Below the pieces are notes generated by a model that saw only the letters and a program-made list of their open reading frames with translations, was not told the DNA's origin and did no database searches. A DNA stretch of 37,686 bases from Herpetosiphonaceae bacterium (GTDB lineage: Bacteria > Chloroflexota > Chloroflexia > Chloroflexales > Kallotenuaceae), in the NCBI GenBank assembly GCA_036374795.1, contig DASUTC010000048.1:1-37686 (forward strand), read 5' to 3'. The translations under genes and the position numbers were made by a program. Below, one piece after another: positions 1-7,990 of this stretch (positions are counted from its first letter, which is position 1; every line of letters starts with the position of its first letter).

Positions 1-1242
1 AAGCTGGTGCAGATCGTCACCGATGCGGCTACCGAGCTGATCGACGCGCAATTTGGAGCGTTTTTTTATAATGTCGTCGATCAGGTCGGCGAGCGCTATA
101 CACTCTATACCCTTTCGGGCGCGCCCTACGAGGCGTTTGCCACATTTCCCATGCCCCGCAACACGCCGATCTTCGGCCCGACCTTTCGCGGCGAGCGCGT
201 GATTCGGCTGGACAACGTGCGCGAAGATCCGCGCTACGGCAGCAATCGGCCCTATGCGGGCATGCCGCCCGGACACTTGCCGGTGACAAGCTATCTGGCC
301 GTTCCCGTCGTCTCCCGCTCCGGCGAAATTATCGGCGGGCTGTTCTTTGGTCATTCCGAGCCGGGAGTCTTTACCGCGCGCGCCGAGCGGCTCGTGGTGG
401 GGCTGGCCGCCCAGGCAGCGATAGCTATGGACAATGCGCGGCTCTACCAGGAGGCACGGCTGGCGATCAGCACGCGGGATGAGTTTCTATCGCTGGCTGC
501 TCACGAGCTTAAAACACCCATCACCTCGATCATGGGCTATACCCAGGTGCTCCAGCGCCGCATCAAGCGCGATGGTGGTGCCGGTGGGCGCGACGACCGC
601 GCATTGCAGATCCTATTTGAGCAGGCGACGCGCCTCAATCAACTGATCGGCTCCATGTTCGATCTGTCGCGGATTCAGACGGGCCAGCTTACGCTTGATC
701 AACAGAGCGTCGATCTGGGAGTGCTCGTCCAGCGGATTGTCGGCGAGATACAATCGACGCTGGAGCATCACACGCTGAAGCTGAGGCGGAACACCAAGCG
801 GATGCTGCTGGTTCACGGCGATCCGCTGCGGCTAGAGCAAGTGGTGCAGAATCTACTCCACAACGCGATCAAGTATAGCCCGCATGGCGGCCCGATCGAT
901 GTGCAGTTGAGTGTCAGCGATGGCCTGGAATCACAAATTCCGGCGATGCTCTGCCTGACGGTTGCCGATCAGGGCATTGGCATTCCCAGCGATGCCCTGC
1001 CGCTGATCTTTCGACGCTTCTACCGCGCCGCTAATGTCAAGCCGAATCATATCGGCGGTGTTGGCGTGGGGCTGTATGTCGCTCACAAGATCGTCACGCT
1101 GCACGGCGGCACGATCACCGTCGATAGCACCGAGGGAGTCGGTAGCACGTTCCGCGTTTGCCTGCCGCTCGCTCCAGACGTACACGCCGTGGACGCTCCC
1201 GCGCACGATCGCCCTCCTGATGAACACCCCACCACAAGATAA
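1..1242 (+). CDS. GAF-domain sensor histidine kinase (5' end cut by window)
   Basis: This is the C-terminal part of a two-component sensor kinase that autophosphorylates on histidine and passes the phosphate to a response regulator. The frame is already open at base 1 and the visible protein starts inside a GAF domain (about nt 1-440), so the true start lies upstream. A HisKA dimerisation domain follows, with the H-box AAHELKTPITS near nt 500. The HATPase_c domain has an N-box (QNLLHNAIKYSP), G1 (DQGIGIP) and G2 (GGVGVGLYVAHK), so catalysis looks intact. No membrane segment is visible in this part, which suggests a soluble or GAF-sensing kinase. No response regulator gene lies in the window. 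The tail after the ATPase domain is short and charged. The signal sensed cannot be told. Confidence 0.93.
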   Translation, partial: KLVQIVTDAATELIDAQFGAFFYNVVDQVGERYTLYTLSGAPYEAFATFPMPRNTPIFGPTFRGERVIRLDNVREDPRYGSNRPYAGMPPGHLPVTSYLAVPVVSRSGEIIGGLFFGHSEPGVFTARAERLVVGLAAQAAIAMDNARLYQEARLAISTRDEFLSLAAHELKTPITSIMGYTQVLQRRIKRDGGAGGRDDRALQILFEQATRLNQLIGSMFDLSRIQTGQLTLDQQSVDLGVLVQRIVGEIQSTLEHHTLKLRRNTKRMLLVHGDPLRLEQVVQNLLHNAIKYSPHGGPIDVQLSVSDGLESQIPAMLCLTVADQGIGIPSDALPLIFRRFYRAANVKPNHIGGVGVGLYVAHKIVTLHGGTITVDSTEGVGSTFRVCLPLAPDVHAVDAPAHDRPPDEHPTTR

Positions 1243-1244
1243 TT

Positions 1245-1278
1245 GACCAGGCACCTGCTTCGGTGCAGGCGCTTGGTC
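1245..1278 (+). terminator. Imperfect hairpin after the kinase gene
   Basis: The inverted repeat starts 3 nt past the kinase stop. GACCA (1245-1249) pairs with TGGTC (1274-1278) and CCTGC (1254-1258) with GCAGG (1265-1269), around a TTCGGT loop. There is no clear T-run, so termination is an inference. Confidence 0.45.
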
Positions 1279-1356
1279 GTCTCATGGTGCAGCCACAGGC
1301 GCCGCGCCTCATCACGCCTATAGGCCGCTCCCTGATACGATCCATCAATGCCCTGC

Positions 1357-1385
1357 TTGACGAAACCAGCCGATACACGTATAGT
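1357..1385 (+). promoter_or_regulatory. Sigma70-type promoter of the zinc-binding lipoprotein gene
   Basis: A -35 TTGACG (1357-1362) and a -10 TATAGT (1380-1385) are separated by exactly 17 nt. The predicted transcript start is near 1392, about 33 nt before the chosen ATG. This gives the gene its own promoter, separate from the kinase upstream. Confidence 0.7.
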
Positions 1386-1396
1386 ACTCAAGCTAT

Positions 1397-1411
1397 TGAT
1401 ACAGCATATCA
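1397..1411. promoter_or_regulatory. Candidate operator palindrome (TGATA-N5-TATCA)
   Basis: A 15-bp inverted repeat with 5-bp half-sites lies just downstream of the predicted transcription start and ahead of the ribosome binding site. Uptake genes for zinc or manganese are commonly repressed by Zur, MntR or DtxR-type proteins binding palindromes at this position. The match to any specific regulator is not established. Confidence 0.35.
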
Positions 1412-1424
1412 TTTGGAGAAGACC

Positions 1425-2426
1425 ATGCTTTCGATAATTGGCTGGAGACGCTGGCTCGCGCTCGTGCTCTGCTGCGGCCTCCTGGCCGCGTGCGGCAGCC
1501 CCAATACATCTCTCAGCGGCGCGGAGGGTCTGCCTGCGCGGTCTACCGGCGTCGCCGCCGCGACTGGCAGCAGCGCCGTCAATGTGATCGCCACCACCAG
1601 CATCATCGCCGATCTGGTCAAGAACGTCGGCGGCGAGCGCGTCAACGTGCATGTGCTGCTGCCGCCCGGCACCGATCCGCACACCTACGCGCCCACGCCA
1701 AGCGACGTGCAGGCGATTGCTGAGGCGCAGATCGTGTTCGAGAATGGGCTAGGCCTCGAAGCCTGGCTCGAAGAGCTAACGCGCAATGCCGGTGGATCGC
1801 GTCCGATCGTCGCGGCGACGCAGGGCATCACGCCGCTCGCCAGCGGAGACGAGCACGCCGACGAGGGCAAGCACGCCGACGAGGACGAGCACGCGGAGGG
1901 CGATCCGCATATGTGGTTCGATGTGCAAAACACGATGCGCTACGTCGAAAATATCCGCGACGGTCTTAAGCAGGTCGATCCGGCCAGCGGGAGCGCGTAC
2001 GACGCCAACGCCGCCGCGTACATCGAGCAGCTCAGGCAACTGGATGCCGAGATCGTCGCGCAGGTCGCGGGGGTTCCCGCCGAGCGCCGCAAGCTGATCA
2101 CCAACCACGATACCTTTGGCTACTTCGCCAAGCGCTACGGCTTCGAGGTCGTCGGCAACGTCTTTGAGGGCGTTTCTACGGAGCAGGAGCCTTCGGCGCA
2201 GCAGATCGCGCAACTGGTCCGCCTGATCGAGGAGCAGCGCGTACCGGCGGTCTTTACCGAGAACACGGTTAACCCGCGCCTGGCCGAACAGGTTGCCAGC
2301 GAGGCGGGCGTCAAGGTTGTCACCACGCTTTACACGGATGCGCTCGGTCCTGCGGGTAGCGAGGGCGATACCTACATCAAGATGATGCGCTTCGACGTAC
2401 GGCAGATCGTCGAGGCGCTGAAGTAA
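1425..2426 (+). CDS. znuA: Zinc/metal ABC transporter substrate-binding lipoprotein (ZnuA/TroA family)
   Basis: This is an extracytoplasmic metal-binding protein that would deliver zinc (possibly manganese) to an ABC importer. The start at 1425 has GGAG 6 nt upstream and gives a lipoprotein signal with lipobox LLAAC (Cys23); the frame is open further upstream but without a ribosome site. Likely metal ligands are H86 (GTDPH), H162 (DPHMWFD), H228 (TNHDTFGYF) and D305 or E279. A histidine- and acid-rich loop at residues 141-162 (H144, H150, H156, H162) precedes the second ligand, as in ZnuA proteins. The length of 333 aa is normal. No ATPase or permease for this importer lies next to it: a kinase fragment is upstream and lipA converges downstream. 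The partners must be elsewhere. Confidence 0.9.
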   Translation: MLSIIGWRRWLALVLCCGLLAACGSPNTSLSGAEGLPARSTGVAAATGSSAVNVIATTSIIADLVKNVGGERVNVHVLLPPGTDPHTYAPTPSDVQAIAEAQIVFENGLGLEAWLEELTRNAGGSRPIVAATQGITPLASGDEHADEGKHADEDEHAEGDPHMWFDVQNTMRYVENIRDGLKQVDPASGSAYDANAAAYIEQLRQLDAEIVAQVAGVPAERRKLITNHDTFGYFAKRYGFEVVGNVFEGVSTEQEPSAQQIAQLVRLIEEQRVPAVFTENTVNPRLAEQVASEAGVKVVTTLYTDALGPAGSEGDTYIKMMRFDVRQIVEALK

Positions 2427-2435
2427 GCGGGACAA

Positions 2436-2478
2436 GCAAAGAACAGAGAACATGCGGTTGCTGTTCTCTGTTCTTTGC
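2436..2478. terminator. Perfect 17-bp hairpin between convergent genes
   Basis: The 17-nt arm at 2436-2452 is perfectly complementary to 2462-2478, with a 9-nt loop. It sits between the zinc-binding gene (+) and lipA (-) and could stop transcription from both sides. The arms are built of the GAACA/AAGAACA words that recur in other intergenic regions of this window. There is no long T-run. Confidence 0.65.
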
Positions 2479-2498
2479 TCCGGTATGCTTTGTACTCG

Positions 2499-3395
2499 CT
2501 ACGCCGCAACCTCATTCTGCACATGCTCATGCGCATGGTACGACGAGCGCACCAGCGGCCCGGACTCGACGTGCTTGAAGCCGCGCTTGAGGCCCTCCTG
2601 CTTCAAGAAGGCAAACTCGTCAGGCGTGTAGTAGCGATCCAGCGGCCAGTAATCGCTGGCGGGCGGTAGATACTGCCCGATCGTCAGCACGTCCACATCC
2701 ACGCTGCGCACATCGTCCATCACCTGCAACACCTCGTCGATCGTCTCGCCCGCGCCGACCATCAGGCCGCTCTTGGTGCGCAGATTGGCATCGAAGCGCC
2801 GCGCCCGATGCAGCAGAATCAGCGATTGCTCGTAGGTCGCCTTGGGGCGGAAGCGCGGGAAAATCCGCTTGACGGTTTCGATGTTATGGTTGAGCACATC
2901 GGGCCGCGCCTCAAGCACCATCCGAAGCGCCTGCGCATCGCCCATGAAGTCGGGGATCAGCACCTCGACGTTACAGCCGGGGATGTACTCGCGGATCAGC
3001 CGGATCGACTCGGCGAAGATATGCGCGCCGCCGTCAGGCAGATCGTCGCGGTTGACCGAGGTGAGCACCGCGTGGCGCAGCTTGAGATGCTGCACGGCCC
3101 GCGCCACGCGCTCCGGCTCGTCCTCGTCGAGCGCCTGCGGCTTGCCCTTGCCGATCGCGCAGTAGCGGCAGCCGCGCGTACATGTATCGCCCAGCAGCAA
3201 AAACGTCGCGGTGCGAAAGTTCCAGCACTCGCCGATATTGGGACAATGCGCCTCCTCACAGACTGTGTGCAGGCCGAGGTCGCGCATCAACTGGTACACG
3301 TCTTCGTAGTTCTCACCGGCGGGCATCTTCGCCTTGAGCCACGGCGGGCGCTGCAGACGCGCCTTGGGCTTGTCGAGCAGTTGTATATCAGCCAT
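2499..3395 (-). CDS. lipA: Lipoyl synthase LipA
   Basis: This radical SAM enzyme inserts two sulfurs into the octanoyl chain on lipoyl-dependent proteins such as pyruvate dehydrogenase E2 and GcvH. Both cluster sites are visible: C46, C51 and C57 ([13 protein letters not shown]) for the auxiliary [4Fe-4S] cluster, and C72, C76 and C79 (CTRGCRYC) for the SAM cluster. The conserved RSSYHA motif lies near the C-terminus. The start at 3395 (MADIQLL) has GAGG 5 nt upstream. A start at 3431 would only add residues translated from the heptad-repeat element and is rejected. The 298 aa length is typical. It lies just downstream of lipB on the same strand, so the two probably form an operon for de novo lipoate attachment. 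Confidence 0.96.
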   Translation of the reverse strand: MADIQLLDKPKARLQRPPWLKAKMPAGENYEDVYQLMRDLGLHTVCEEAHCPNIGECWNFRTATFLLLGDTCTRGCRYCAIGKGKPQALDEDEPERVARAVQHLKLRHAVLTSVNRDDLPDGGAHIFAESIRLIREYIPGCNVEVLIPDFMGDAQALRMVLEARPDVLNHNIETVKRIFPRFRPKATYEQSLILLHRARRFDANLRTKSGLMVGAGETIDEVLQVMDDVRSVDVDVLTIGQYLPPASDYWPLDRYYTPDEFAFLKQEGLKRGFKHVESGPLVRSSYHAHEHVQNEVAA

Positions 3396-3405
3396 TCTAT
3401 CCTCG

Positions 3406-3526
3406 TTCCGAGTTTCGAGTTCAAAGTTCAAAGTTCAAAGTTCCAAGTTTGGAGTTCTCTTCCCGACCCCTGACCCTCGCCCCCTGATATCTTGTTCCTT
3501 TGTTCTTTTGTTCTCTTGTTCTTCCG
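3406..3526. repeat. Composite heptad-repeat element between lipB and lipA
   Basis: Three blocks with 7-nt periodicity follow one another on the + strand. Seven units of the TTCAAAG/TTCCAAG type fill 3406-3454. Three units of the CCCCTGA type fill 3467-3487. A TTGTTCC/TTTGTTC run occupies about 3492-3526. Copies with the same block order flank rsgA (13652-13733) and follow the VanW gene (30171-30237, inverted orientation). The lipB stop codon (3421-3423) lies inside the first block. Confidence 0.8.
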
Positions 3527-4185
3527 TCCCCCGCGATCATCTCCACATCAAAGACCTGTCCAAACGCGGCGACGGTACGCTCCACCACCTCATCCAGCGC
3601 CACGTGCCGCCCCACCAGCGCGCCGATCGAGCCGACGCCCTTGTTGCGAATCCCACACGGCACGATCTTGGCGAAGTAGCCGAGATCGGTCGTGACGTTC
3701 AGCGCGAACCCATGCTGCGTGATGCCATGCACATCGACTTTCGTACCAATCGCCGCCAGCTTCTCGTCGCCCACCCAGACGCCAGTGAGATGGCGCACAC
3801 GCGCCGCAGCCAGGCCATAGCCCGCGCACACGGCGATCAGCACCGCCTCAAGCGCGCGCATGTAGCTGACGGCATCGAGGTGATGCTCCGCCAGCCGCAG
3901 GATCGGATAGCCGACGAGCTGGCCGGGACCATGATACGTCACATCGCCGCCTCGATCCACATCCAGCACCGCAACGCCCGCAGCTTCCAGCTCAGCCCGT
4001 GGTACCAGCAGATGCTCGTGCGCGCGTCTGCCGCGACTACCGAAGGTGTAGGTGTGCGGATGCTCCAGCAGCAGCAGCGTATCGTCGATCCGATCCGCCG
4101 CGCGCTGCGCTGCCAGCTCCTTTTGCAGCGCCCACGCCTCGGTATATCCGATCTGGCCTAGCCAATGCACCTGACAACGTTTCAT
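3421..4185 (-). CDS. lipB: Octanoyltransferase LipB with a repeat-derived C-terminal tail
   Basis: LipB moves the octanoyl group from acyl carrier protein to lipoyl domains, the step before LipA. The family motifs are present: [30 protein letters not shown], the lysine K142 in KLAAIGTKV and the acyl-bearing cysteine C177 in [11 protein letters not shown]. The ATG at 4185 is chosen over a GTG one codon earlier. No Shine-Dalgarno is visible, and a TATAAT-like -10 sits at 4195-4200, so the mRNA may be leaderless. The family core ends near residue 213. The remaining roughly 40 residues are Arg/Lys/Gly-rich and largely read through the intergenic heptad element, ending at a TGA made by the heptad itself. 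Function of the core is near certain; the tail is probably unstructured. Confidence 0.94.
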   Translation of the reverse strand: MKRCQVHWLGQIGYTEAWALQKELAAQRAADRIDDTLLLLEHPHTYTFGSRGRRAHEHLLVPRAELEAAGVAVLDVDRGGDVTYHGPGQLVGYPILRLAEHHLDAVSYMRALEAVLIAVCAGYGLAAARVRHLTGVWVGDEKLAAIGTKVDVHGITQHGFALNVTTDLGYFAKIVPCGIRNKGVGSIGALVGRHVALDEVVERTVAAFGQVFDVEMIAGDGRTREQKNKGTRYQGARVRGREENSKLGTLNFEL

Positions 4186-4194
4186 CACGACTAC

Positions 4195-4200
4195 ATTATA
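4195..4200 (-). promoter_or_regulatory. -10 element close to the lipB start codon
   Basis: TATAAT on the minus strand lies 9 nt upstream of the lipB ATG, so transcription would start at about the start codon. No convincing -35 box was found at the usual spacing. This fits a leaderless lipB transcript but is weak on its own. Confidence 0.4.
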
Positions 4201-4230
4201 CGTCTATTCGGCGCGTCCGCTGGTGCAACA

Positions 4231-5037
4231 TCAAGCCACGGTCGGCGCGCGCTGCTGCAACGTGAGCATACATTCGTCGTACACCGCGACGCGCTCGAAG
4301 CCGAGCCGCTCGTAGCAGGCCAGCGCGCTGGCGTTATCCGCCTTCACGTTCAGCCCAACATGATCGACCGTCTCCAGCAGCGCGTGGCACAGCTTGGCGC
4401 AGACCCGCGTGCCGAGGCCCTGCCCGCGTAGCTCCGGATGCGTGGTAACGTTGCCGAGCGCCGCGACGCGGTAGTGCCGCGAGTATACATGCACGCCCGC
4501 CACGCTGACCAGCCGGTCGCCGCGCCGAATGCCGTAGTAGTGGCCGGTTTCCAGCATACGCGGGTCGAACCAGTTGCCGGGATAGCTCGCCTGGTAGAGC
4601 GCGGTCAGATCATCGAGATCCGCCGCCGATAGCAGCGCCGCCTCCGATATGTCGATGCCGCTCAGGTGTGTGGGCCGTGTCAGCGCCATCTTGTAGTGCA
4701 GCCCGTGCTGCTGCACGTGGTAATCTTCGGCAAAGACCGGAATCACGTCGGGGCTGAGATGCGCGTACACCTGTCGCGGAAGCAGCGGCAGGATCGACCG
4801 CAGCAGCATCGGCATCAGCGCTACCGGCTCCTCGTTAAACGCTAGCAGCGTGGGCACGGACGTGCCGGAGTAGAGCAGCACAACATGCTGGATCTGCTCG
4901 TTCTGCCTCAGGCCGTACCACGTGGTGTGCTGCCAGAAGAAATCGTCAAGATCGCCGAGCGCGTAGAGATGGACAAATGGATTGCGGCGTAAGACCGCCT
5001 CGATCTCGTCTTTGACGTGTAAGCAGACCGCCTGCAC
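4231..5037 (-). CDS. GNAT family N-acetyltransferase
   Basis: An acetyl-CoA-dependent acyltransferase of unknown substrate. The C-terminal half holds the GNAT acetyl-CoA-binding motif (VTTHPELRGQGLGTRVC) followed by a CYERLGFERV-type segment. The N-terminal half (FVHLYALGDLDDFFW and on) is a family-specific region seen in FR47-like acetyltransferases. The GTG at 5037 is chosen because AAGGAG lies 5 nt upstream; the frame stays open to 5121 without a better signal. The protein is 268 aa. It is upstream of lipB on the same strand, with 45 bp between, and may share a transcript with it, but nothing ties it to lipoate metabolism. Confidence 0.85.
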   Translation of the reverse strand: MQAVCLHVKDEIEAVLRRNPFVHLYALGDLDDFFWQHTTWYGLRQNEQIQHVVLLYSGTSVPTLLAFNEEPVALMPMLLRSILPLLPRQVYAHLSPDVIPVFAEDYHVQQHGLHYKMALTRPTHLSGIDISEAALLSAADLDDLTALYQASYPGNWFDPRMLETGHYYGIRRGDRLVSVAGVHVYSRHYRVAALGNVTTHPELRGQGLGTRVCAKLCHALLETVDHVGLNVKADNASALACYERLGFERVAVYDECMLTLQQRAPTVA

Positions 5038-5098
5038 CGCTGCTCCTTTCCTTGGTCGCGTCTGGCCTATCGTACCACCAAACCGCGCAGCATACGGC

Positions 5099-5128
5099 AG
5101 GGCATGCGCCCGCTCCGGCACATGCCCT
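5099..5128 (-). terminator. Hairpin after the permease gene
   Basis: AGGGCATG (5099-5106) pairs with CATGCCCT (5121-5128) around a 14-nt loop, about 25 bp past the permease stop on the minus strand. There is no T-run, so its terminator role is an inference. Confidence 0.4.
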
Positions 5129-5152
5129 CGATAGGATTATGTCAACCTCTAT

Positions 5153-7084
5153 CTACCCGCCGACATGAACCGCCGGACGCCGCTCAGGATCAGGCTCGGC
5201 CCGGCGCAGGATCTCATGCGTCACCGGCGCGATGTCGCCCTCGCCGAAGAGGATAAAGCGCAGCAGATACTTGACCGGATTGCCCTCCGTCCAGCCAAAG
5301 TAGACGTGCGGAGTGCGGTCGGTTCGATCGCGGAGATGCAGCAGAAACGAAGCGATGGCGTTGGGCACCGCCGAGCTTTCGGCGCGCAGAATGCGGTAGC
5401 CGCCAACCTCTACGCCTTTGACTTCGAGCACATCCTCGAACTCCGAGGCGTCGCAGACCGTCACCTCCAGAAACAGAATCGGCTCGTTCGGCGGCAGGTG
5501 CGTATCCTCGCGCACTTCCTTCTCCTTGAGGTAATACTCCTGCACATCGCCCGCATCCAGCTGATTGGCGATCAGCCGAATCTCGCGCCTGCCAACCTCA
5601 TTGAGAAAGCGCTCGGCCACCGGATCGATCTCGACCCGCTCGGTCCGTAGCTCGGTCGAGCGCCAGACCCGCGAGATCAGCGAGGTGACAATGATCGCGC
5701 CGATGAAGAAGGCGGCGATCTTGATGCCATCGGGCCGCTCGACGACGTTCACCAGGGTTGTGTAGATAAAGATCAGCGTAATCAGGCCGAACGCCAGCGT
5801 CAGCCATCGCTGACGCTCACGCCACGCAGACAGCGTTACCGCGACCGCCGCCGAGCCCATCAGGGTCAGCACGCCGGTGGCATACGCGCCGCCCTGCGCG
5901 TCCACATCTGCCCGAAAGAGGTAGGTGACGACGAAGCAGACCGCCGTGAAGATGAACACCAGCGGACGAGTAGCGCGCGCCCACTCCGGCGCCATGCCAT
6001 AGCGCGGCAGATAGCGCGGCACAATATTCAGCAGACCGGCCATTGCCGAGGCACCGGCAAACCACAGGATCGCAATCGTGCTGAGGTCGTAGAGCGTGCC
6101 AAAGATGTCGCCCAGGTAATGATGGGCCAGATACGCCAGCGCGCGACCGTTGGCCTCGCCGCCTTCCAGAAATTCGGCGGGCGGTATCAGCAGCGTGGTG
6201 ATAAAGCTGCTCGAAATCAGCATCACGCTCATAATCAGCGCCGCTCCCATCAGCAGCTTGCGCGTATTGTGGATGCGCCCTACAGGCCGCTCGTCGGTGT
6301 CGCCGGGATAGCCTCGCACCAGCGGCATCACGACCACACCCGTCTCGAAGCCGGAGAGCCCAAGCGCGAGCTTTGGAAACAGGATCAGGGCCGTGCCGAT
6401 CATCACAAAAATATTGCCGTGAGTCGTGAACAGCGCACGCTGCCAGTTCGTCAGCACCTCCGGGTGTTGTACAATCTGGTACAGTCCAACGCCGACGACG
6501 ACCAGGCTCAGCGCGATGTAGGCGGCTACCACGCCAACCGCGATTCCGATCGCCTCCTTGAAACCTTTAAGGAAGACCGCGCCGAGCAATGCGATCAGCA
6601 CGATCGTCACGGCGACCGGATGATCGAGCCAGCGAGGAACCAGCGGATTTTCAATAATATGCGCGGTCGCGTCGGCGGCGGAGAGGGTGATCGTGATAAT
6701 GAAGCTGGTGGTAACGAAGCCGATCAAACACAGAACAAACAGCTTGCCCTGCCACCATGAGAGCAGGCGCTCAAGCATCGAGATCGAGCCGTCGCCGTGC
6801 GGGCTTTCGGCTGCGACGCGATTATACATTGGCAGCGCGCCGAAGAGCGTCAGCAGCACCAGCACAATCGTTGCCAGCGGCGAGAGCGCACCCGCCGCCA
6901 GCGCGGCGATGCCGGGCTGATAGCCAAGCGTGGAGAAGTAATCCACGCCCGTGAGACACATCACCTGCCACCAGGGATGCGTATGGTGCTCGCGCTCCTT
7001 CTCATACGGCCCTTCCATCTCCTTGGGCTGGTCTCCGAGCAGCCAGCGTGTCAAGCGATTGTTGGAACTGATCGGTCGCGCCAT
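5153..7084 (-). CDS. APC-superfamily permease with soluble C-terminal domain
   Basis: A multi-pass inner-membrane transporter of the amino acid-polyamine-organocation superfamily. The motif [17 protein letters not shown] opens the membrane domain, which has about twelve hydrophobic segments over residues 45-480. A soluble domain of about 160 residues follows (from [14 protein letters not shown]), of the kind often regulatory in this superfamily. The 643 aa length is long for a plain amino acid permease. The start at 7084 (MARPISSN) has AGGAG about 9 nt upstream. The substrate cannot be told: amino acids are the default, but potassium carriers (KUP/KimA) are distant relatives and remain possible. 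The upstream gap holds a nested inverted repeat that might act in its leader. Confidence 0.85.
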   Translation of the reverse strand: MARPISSNNRLTRWLLGDQPKEMEGPYEKEREHHTHPWWQVMCLTGVDYFSTLGYQPGIAALAAGALSPLATIVLVLLTLFGALPMYNRVAAESPHGDGSISMLERLLSWWQGKLFVLCLIGFVTTSFIITITLSAADATAHIIENPLVPRWLDHPVAVTIVLIALLGAVFLKGFKEAIGIAVGVVAAYIALSLVVVGVGLYQIVQHPEVLTNWQRALFTTHGNIFVMIGTALILFPKLALGLSGFETGVVVMPLVRGYPGDTDERPVGRIHNTRKLLMGAALIMSVMLISSSFITTLLIPPAEFLEGGEANGRALAYLAHHYLGDIFGTLYDLSTIAILWFAGASAMAGLLNIVPRYLPRYGMAPEWARATRPLVFIFTAVCFVVTYLFRADVDAQGGAYATGVLTLMGSAAVAVTLSAWRERQRWLTLAFGLITLIFIYTTLVNVVERPDGIKIAAFFIGAIIVTSLISRVWRSTELRTERVEIDPVAERFLNEVGRREIRLIANQLDAGDVQEYYLKEKEVREDTHLPPNEPILFLEVTVCDASEFEDVLEVKGVEVGGYRILRAESSAVPNAIASFLLHLRDRTDRTPHVYFGWTEGNPVKYLLRFILFGEGDIAPVTHEILRRAEPDPERRPAVHVGG

Positions 7085-7193
7085 GTACCTGTGCTCCTTT
7101 ATCATTGTTCGCCGCATGTGAGCCTGCGATGCTGAACGTAACGCGGTGATGTCGTCGTCAAGCACCACGTTCTAGCCGTCCTCACTACGAGGC

Positions 7194-7278
7194 GGCTGGC
7201 GGTATAGTTGCATACGACATGCCAGCAGTTCAGCGATCAGGATACCCCGATCGCTGCGCAATACAACTGCCGCCAGCC
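7194..7278. other. Nested inverted repeats upstream of the permease
   Basis: GGCTGGCGG (7194-7202) pairs with CCGCCAGCC (7270-7278), AGTTG (7206-7210) with CAACT (7264-7268), and CAGCGATC (7231-7238) with GATCGCTG (7249-7256). Together they could fold an 85-nt structure between the Cys-rich gene and the permease. It may be the terminator of the first or a 5' leader of the second. It matches no riboswitch class I can recall. Confidence 0.5.
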
Positions 7279-7347
7279 CCTCCAGCATATATCGCTGAAT
7301 TGGGACCGGCGGCAATCATACACCAAGTTCGCTATATCACAGAGCAG

Positions 7348-7812
7348 CTAGCCCATCAGCGGGATCATGTCCTTATCGCCGAAGACCGTGTGCGGGATCT
7401 GTGCTGGCGGCGTGAACGGCGCAACCCGCGCGCCGACTGGCGCGGGCTTCGTCTCGGCCCAGTCGAGATACTCGTCGGTCAGCGAGCCGTTGAAGTAGAC
7501 ATGCACCACCTGATTCTGCGTGATCCGGTTGACGGCATCCCAGACCTCGTTGTCGTCGGGCGAGTGGACCACGAGCATGCCGCGCTCAGGAACGTACTCG
7601 TCTTCGCCCGGCGGGATCACAAACGCCAGCCACTCGTTCGGGTAGCGCTGCTCGACCGCCGCGATCTCTTCGATCTTGCCTTTCTCGTCCATTCCCGTGT
7701 ACGGGCAGCCACAGTCGCAATCGACGCCGCACTGGCCGACGCTACACGCGCTGCCGCCGCACGCCTTATTGCCGCCATGCGCGGCGCTGGTCAGTTGTAT
7801 CATCACAGGCAT
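7348..7812 (-). CDS. Hypothetical protein with six-cysteine N-terminal segment
   Basis: Function not recognised. Residues 18-36 carry six cysteines in the pattern C-x4-C-x4-C-x3-C-x-C-x-C, with H12 just before, which suggests a small metal- or cluster-binding site. The rest (about residues 45-115) is a compact alpha/beta-looking stretch, including NEWLAFVIPPG and a GMLVVHSPDDNEVWDAV segment, loosely like DUF5678. There is no signal peptide or membrane segment, so it is probably cytoplasmic. The ATG at 7812 has AAAGGCG about 6 nt upstream, and a strong promoter (7844-7872) lies just upstream, so the gene is probably transcribed alone and actively. Codon use is like its neighbours. At 154 aa with a good promoter it is very likely a real gene. 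Confidence 0.8.
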   Translation of the reverse strand: MPVMIQLTSAAHGGNKACGGSACSVGQCGVDCDCGCPYTGMDEKGKIEEIAAVEQRYPNEWLAFVIPPGEDEYVPERGMLVVHSPDDNEVWDAVNRITQNQVVHVYFNGSLTDEYLDWAETKPAPVGARVAPFTPPAQIPHTVFGDKDMIPLMG

Positions 7813-7843
7813 AGCTGTCGCCTTTCGTATCTTTGATCACTCA

Positions 7844-7872
7844 ACTATACCGCAGCGCACCACGTTTCTCAA
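7844..7872 (-). promoter_or_regulatory. Sigma70-type promoter of the Cys-rich gene
   Basis: On the minus strand a -35 TTGAGA (7872-7867) and a -10 TATAGT (7849-7844) are spaced by 17 nt. Transcription would start about 25 nt before the ATG at 7812. Confidence 0.65.
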
Positions 7873-7891
7873 GCATCGATCGGCTCGGATC

Positions 7892-7932
7892 AACAACACA
7901 GCCCACGGCGCAAACCGTGAGCTGGTGTTGTT
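7892..7932 (-). terminator. Long hairpin after the ABC permease gene
   Basis: A 17-18 nt arm (7892-7908) pairs almost perfectly with 7915-7932 around a 6-nt loop. It lies about 60 bp past the ABC permease stop and ends the long minus-strand gene string. The T-run is poor (TGTTGTT). Confidence 0.55.
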
Positions 7933-7990
7933 ACTCCTTGTTCTGGGTGTGCCCAAAGGGTACCCGGTTCTTGGGTCTTCTTTCCCCGCG

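Noticed and set aside
3396-3431. N-terminal extension of LipA starting at 3431
   Set aside because: The extra residues are translated heptad repeat (NFELETRN), and a good ribosome site precedes the ATG at 3395. The same reasoning removes the RsgA extension to 13685.
3406-3526. CRISPR array
   Set aside because: The repeats are 7 nt in direct tandem with no spacers, and there are no cas genes.
7085-7347. c-di-AMP (ydaO) riboswitch before the permease
   Set aside because: Nested stems exist, but the conserved ydaO sequence blocks were not found on either strand.
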